Shown here piece by piece: positions 11,754 through 14,215 of a stretch of 14,215 nt of DNA. The position numbers were made by a program, and so were the translations under genes. Below the pieces are notes generated by a model, which did no database searches, was not told the DNA's origin, and saw only the letters and a list, made by a program, of their open reading frames with translations. This DNA comes from JAHIGH01 sp964564035 (GTDB taxonomy: Bacteria > Patescibacteriota > Microgenomatia > Levybacterales > UBA12049), in assembly GCA_964564035.1 (NCBI GenBank), contig CAZLZN010000029.1, forward strand, positions 1-14,215. Reading direction: 5' to 3'. The stretch's first letter is position 1, and each line of letters starts with the position of its first letter.

Positions 11754-13255
11754 GGGATTAATTGTATCTCAATTTCGACTTCATTTCCAGTCAGAATTTT
11801 GCAGGCTTTTTGGAGAGCAAGCCTGGCCTTCATGTCGTCGAGACGTTCTTTGTGGAAATTGTAACCGGTTGTTATGACTAATTTTTTCTTGTCATATGAG
11901 GCAATCTTGCAGCTTCTCAAGACTCCGGCTACTGTGTGGTTGTGCTTTTTCATATCCTCAATCAAATTTTTCCAAAAGGAATCCAGCCACTCGGCGGTCA
12001 CATCGCTTCCGGCCGGTACATGCATCAGCTCTACAGACTGCTTAACGGCAGTCTTAATTGTTTTTTCTTCATTTTTATCACCATAGAGCGCTTTAAGCTT
12101 AATTAATTCTCCGGCTTTTTTGCGCATAGAAACCATAGTGTTAGCCTGGGCATTTTGGGTAATTTCTGACTCTTCCTGCTTGGGAAATGCCGAACAGTAT
12201 TCTATTACGGCCAGCTCAAGCGGCAACTGAGCAATTACTGCCGTTTTTGTGCCGCCGTAGGCTTTGGAGAGCAATTCTGTCATTAATTTTATCTCTTCAA
12301 TTGAAAACGGTGTCCGGTCCGGCTTGCTGTCTTTTTTGACCCCTGCTTTTTCAAGAAGCAAGGTGTGTAGATTTTCGAGGCAATTTGAAATGAAATACTT
12401 CATCTCAATGCCCTGACCGGAAATTTCGCTTATAAGTCCCAGTGCGTTTTTTAAATCCCGGTTTGCCAAATAGCCAACGAATTTTTCTGCCGAGGCGGAC
12501 ATTGAATCCGCGCCAAAAACTGTTTCTACCAATTCTTTTGTGATTTTTTTGTCTTTGGAGCTGATTACTATTTCCTCCAGCAGTTTCGCAGCATCCCTGA
12601 AGCCTCCGTCCGCTCTTTGCGCAATAAAGTCCAGGATATATTTCTCTTCCTTAGTATCTATTAAGATCTGTTCTCCAGTTATTATTCTCTTTAGAGAGCG
12701 GGTTATTTCTTCGCTGCCGGCCTTGTTAAAAGATATATGAAAACAGCGGGACAGAATAGTTGAGGGCAATTTCTGAGGTTCGGTTGTACAGAGAATAAAA
12801 ACCGCGTGATCCGGGGGCTCCTCCAAAGTTTTTAGAAGCGCATTGAATGCCTCTGTTGTCAGCATGTGAACTTCGTCTATGATGTAAACTTTTTTTACTG
12901 CTTTGAGAGGCGAGAGCCAAATTTTTTCTTTCAGTGCCCTGATTTCATCAATTCCCCTGTTTGAGGCGGCATCTATTTCTATGACATCCATATTGGATCC
13001 GCTTGTTATTGACAAACATTGACTGCAAGATCCGCACGGCTCAATTTCTGTTTGTTTTTTTGTTTTTAGTTTTATTTCACAATTTATGGCTTTGGCAACA
13101 ATTCTGGCTGTGGAAGTCTTGCCGAGCCCTTTGGGCCCTGTAAAAAGCATTGCGTGCGGCACTTCTGATTTCAAAACAAACTCAAGCTTCTCGCGGACGA
13201 GGCGACTATCCAATTCATCGATCTTTTGAGGGCGGTATTTGCGATAGAAAACCAT
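11747..13255 (-). CDS. dnaX: DNA polymerase III subunit gamma/tau
   Basis: Clamp-loader ATPase of the replisome. MVFYRKYRPQ start, Walker A GPKGLGKTS (40-48), zinc module C59, C74, C77, C80, Walker B VYIIDEVHML (123-132), sensor 1 CTTEPQKLPSTILSRC (156-171, with the SRC arginine finger), lid/collar domains to about 360, and a C-terminal tau-like domain ending in AGVLRSCKIASYDKKKLVITT... at about 443-463. Length 502 aa. The loop between C59 and C74 (KLKTKKQTE) is Lys/Thr-rich and encoded by an AACTAAAAACAAAA tract like those in the spacers. The start lies 12 bases from an AT-rich repeat that separates it from ybeY; no Shine-Dalgarno. I saw no obvious frameshift site for a gamma form. Confidence 0.97.
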   Translation of the reverse strand: MVFYRKYRPQKIDELDSRLVREKLEFVLKSEVPHAMLFTGPKGLGKTSTARIVAKAINCEIKLKTKKQTEIEPCGSCSQCLSITSGSNMDVIEIDAASNRGIDEIRALKEKIWLSPLKAVKKVYIIDEVHMLTTEAFNALLKTLEEPPDHAVFILCTTEPQKLPSTILSRCFHISFNKAGSEEITRSLKRIITGEQILIDTKEEKYILDFIAQRADGGFRDAAKLLEEIVISSKDKKITKELVETVFGADSMSASAEKFVGYLANRDLKNALGLISEISGQGIEMKYFISNCLENLHTLLLEKAGVKKDSKPDRTPFSIEEIKLMTELLSKAYGGTKTAVIAQLPLELAVIEYCSAFPKQEESEITQNAQANTMVSMRKKAGELIKLKALYGDKNEEKTIKTAVKQSVELMHVPAGSDVTAEWLDSFWKNLIEDMKKHNHTVAGVLRSCKIASYDKKKLVITTGYNFHKERLDDMKARLALQKACKILTGNEVEIEIQLIPG

Positions 13256-13267
13256 AATATAATTTTC

Positions 13268-13370
13268 AATTTTTAATTTAAAATTTGAAATGAATTTTCA
13301 ATGATTAAATTTTAAATTTTTAAATATTTAGATTTGATTGAAAATTGAAAATTTCAAATTGAAAATTATT
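13268..13370. repeat. AT-rich palindromic dispersed repeat, copy 2
   Basis: 103 bases aligning end to end with 5330-5432, with inverted-repeat ends (AATTTTCAATTT-like at both ends on opposite strands). It occupies almost the whole dnaX-ybeY gap and reaches the ybeY stop codon. Confidence 0.75.
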
Positions 13371-13755
13371 ATTCGTGGTGCAGGCCGAGCAAATGCATCA
13401 TGCCATGGCGCACCAATTCTTCTATATAATCATCAACCAATTTTTCATCCCGCGCGGCTTCTCTTATAACCTGCGGGTAAGATATTACAATGTCGCCAAG
13501 TCTGGTAATATCGCCAGGCAATCGGGTGCTTTCGCCCTCTGCCAGCGGAAATGAGAGAATGTTGGTCGTGCCTTCTTTTTGCCTGTATTTTTTATTTAGA
13601 GCCTTCATTTTTCTGTCGCCTACGATCGCTACGGATACTTCGACAGGGCTGTTTACTTTTTGCTCCTCAAGTACAGATTTGACCGCGGCATTTACGCGCT
13701 TTCTTTGAATGCGGTATCTGCTCTCAACGTATAAAAGAATTTTGGTTTTTTCCAT
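13369..13755 (-). CDS. ybeY: Endoribonuclease YbeY (rRNA maturation factor)
   Basis: Zinc-dependent RNase-family protein of 16S rRNA maturation and ribosome quality control. Motifs: TTNILSFP (63-70), LGDIVIS (86-92) and the metal site HGMMHLLGLHH with H117, H121, H127 in the canonical H-x3-H-x5-H spacing. The usual GYDH is GLHH here. Residue 128 (Glu) is the last: the protein stops directly after the third metal ligand, at the edge of the AT-rich repeat 13268-13370, so the C-terminal helix of longer homologues is missing. Length 128 aa against about 150 in E. coli. It starts 28 bases after the rpsU stop, so co-transcription with rpsU is likely; no Shine-Dalgarno. Confidence 0.93.
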   Translation of the reverse strand: MEKTKILLYVESRYRIQRKRVNAAVKSVLEEQKVNSPVEVSVAIVGDRKMKALNKKYRQKEGTTNILSFPLAEGESTRLPGDITRLGDIVISYPQVIREAARDEKLVDDYIEELVRHGMMHLLGLHHE

Positions 13756-13783
13756 TTAATGCAAAAGACAACACAATGAGGAT

Positions 13784-13975
13784 TTAGCTATACATTTTCA
13801 TGCGAGCTGCTTCTTCTTGCTTCATTTTCTTTTTTAATTTTTTGGCAAGTGACGGTTTCAGGTAAAATTTTCGCCTTTTTGCTTCCTGAATAATACCCGA
13901 ATCGAGTACTTTTTTGGAGAAATTGCGAATTAATTGATCGTCTGACTGCCCCGGAATTTTTTTAACTTGTACCAT
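13784..13975 (-). CDS. rpsU: 30S ribosomal protein bS21
   Basis: Small basic ribosomal protein sitting near the 16S 3' end/anti-Shine-Dalgarno on the 30S platform. 63 aa with the family pattern: DDQLIRNFSKKVLDSGIIQEAKRRKFYLKPS (12-42), followed by a Lys-rich helix (LAKKLKKKMKQEEAARMKMYS). The start ATG is fixed by an excellent Shine-Dalgarno (AAGGAGGTG, 13992-13984). It is preceded by a strong promoter and a ~147-nt structured leader in which that site can be paired, suggesting autogenous or growth-linked control. First gene of an rpsU-ybeY(-dnaX-ybaB) unit. Confidence 0.95.
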   Translation of the reverse strand: MVQVKKIPGQSDDQLIRNFSKKVLDSGIIQEAKRRKFYLKPSLAKKLKKKMKQEEAARMKMYS

Positions 13976-14122
13976 AAGAAAAACACCTCCTTCTAGAAAC
14001 TCTTAACGATCCCCGCTTAGCAAGGAGAGTTCTAGAGTTTCAGAATCCTCCCAGGAACGCTCCATGAGGCGTGAACGAATAGTTCTGAATAGCCGAATGG
14101 CAAGTTCGGGAGGATATTACTA
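13976..14122 (-). promoter_or_regulatory. Structured 5' leader RNA of rpsU with possible SD-sequestering pseudoknot
   Basis: Two domains can be drawn by eye. Domain 1 (14115-14045): AUCCUCCC pairs with GGGAGGAU (14115-14108/14052-14045), then GAAC/GUUC (14107-14104/14058-14055) after a CU bulge, CCAU/AUGG (14100-14097/14065-14062), a symmetrical UC/UC internal loop, GGC/GCC (14094-14092/14070-14068), and a tip GAAC-UAUUC-GUUC (14085-14073). Domain 2: GAAACUCU/AGAGUUUC (14041-14034/14003-13996). Its loop carries CUCCUU (14027-14022), which can pair with AAGGAG (13992-13987), the rpsU Shine-Dalgarno just past the stem. This is an H-type pseudoknot. Stems are seen in the sequence; folding and function are inference. 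No match to a named riboswitch was recognised. Confidence 0.65.
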
Positions 14123-14128
14123 TACCCT

Positions 14129-14157
14129 ATTTTACTTCATTATGCGGATTCTGTAAA
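14129..14157 (-). promoter_or_regulatory. rpsU promoter
   Basis: Minus strand: TTTACA (14157-14152), exactly 17 bases, TAAAAT (14134-14129). The predicted +1 is near 14122. Both hexamers match consensus at five of six positions, making it one of the better promoters in the window. Unlike the others, it makes a long leader. The remaining bases 14158-14215 show no gene. Confidence 0.7.
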
Positions 14158-14215
14158 CCTCGACGATTAGAAAGTGTATATAAAATCCGGGAGCTGTTTT
14201 TTGATAATGCTTATT

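Noticed and set aside
13976..14122. rpsU leader as a known RNA (SRP RNA, tmRNA, T-box, 6S)
   Set aside because: None of the hallmark motifs I checked by eye (GGUCAGGUCCGGAAGGAAGCA-type loop, tmRNA TpsiC end, T-box bulge) is present.

Overview
The window looks like a piece of a Patescibacteria/CPR (candidate phyla radiation) chromosome. I base this on moderate-to-low GC, compact housekeeping genes with short proteins, a CPR-like cysteinyl-tRNA synthetase, a winged-helix/phosphoribosyltransferase fusion, a four-helix-bundle (23S rRNA intervening-sequence type) gene, a small GIY-YIG gene, and AT-rich palindromic spacers between genes. The phylum is inferred from gene style and was not tested by phylogeny. 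TGA serves as a normal stop (for example the polyprenyl synthase at 177), so I see no sign of code 25.

Layout. 177-2718 (minus): polyprenyl diphosphate synthase downstream of cysS. 2914-3366 (plus): an unrecognised 150-aa protein, converging on a minus-strand winged-helix + phosphoribosyltransferase regulator (3369-4337). 4438-6641: a LysR-type regulator divergent from inositol-3-phosphate synthase (ino1). 6701-7121: a small GIY-YIG cassette between inverted repeats. 7217-8907 (minus): a CDP-alcohol phosphatidyltransferase, a low-complexity hypothetical and a four-helix-bundle protein. 8945-13975 (minus): read in the direction of transcription this is rpsU-ybeY-dnaX-ybaB, then mazEF, prs and recR. 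The usual dnaX-ybaB-recR order is interrupted by mazEF and prs. No tRNA, rRNA or CRISPR was seen, and no gene-free stretch exceeds 300 bases.

How the genes work together. Ino1 makes L-myo-inositol-1-phosphate, and the CDP-alcohol phosphatidyltransferase next to it has the complete active-site motif and could attach it to a lipid. LysR is placed to control ino1. Prs makes PRPP, the likely ligand of the winged-helix/PRTase protein. dnaX, ybaB and recR are replication/repair genes; rpsU and ybeY are ribosome genes.

Most notable signals. (1) rpsU has its own good promoter and a ~147-nt leader that folds into a long hairpin followed by a possible H-type pseudoknot capturing the rpsU Shine-Dalgarno. 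(2) Several first-in-unit genes (cysS, the PRTase regulator, mazE, prs, possibly ino1 and others) have -35/-10 boxes placed so the mRNA would start 0-6 nt before the start codon; clear Shine-Dalgarno sites appear only at rpsU and ybaB. (3) A palindromic repeat is carried in frame inside the CysRS catalytic domain. (4) At least four classes of dispersed hairpin repeat fill the spacers.
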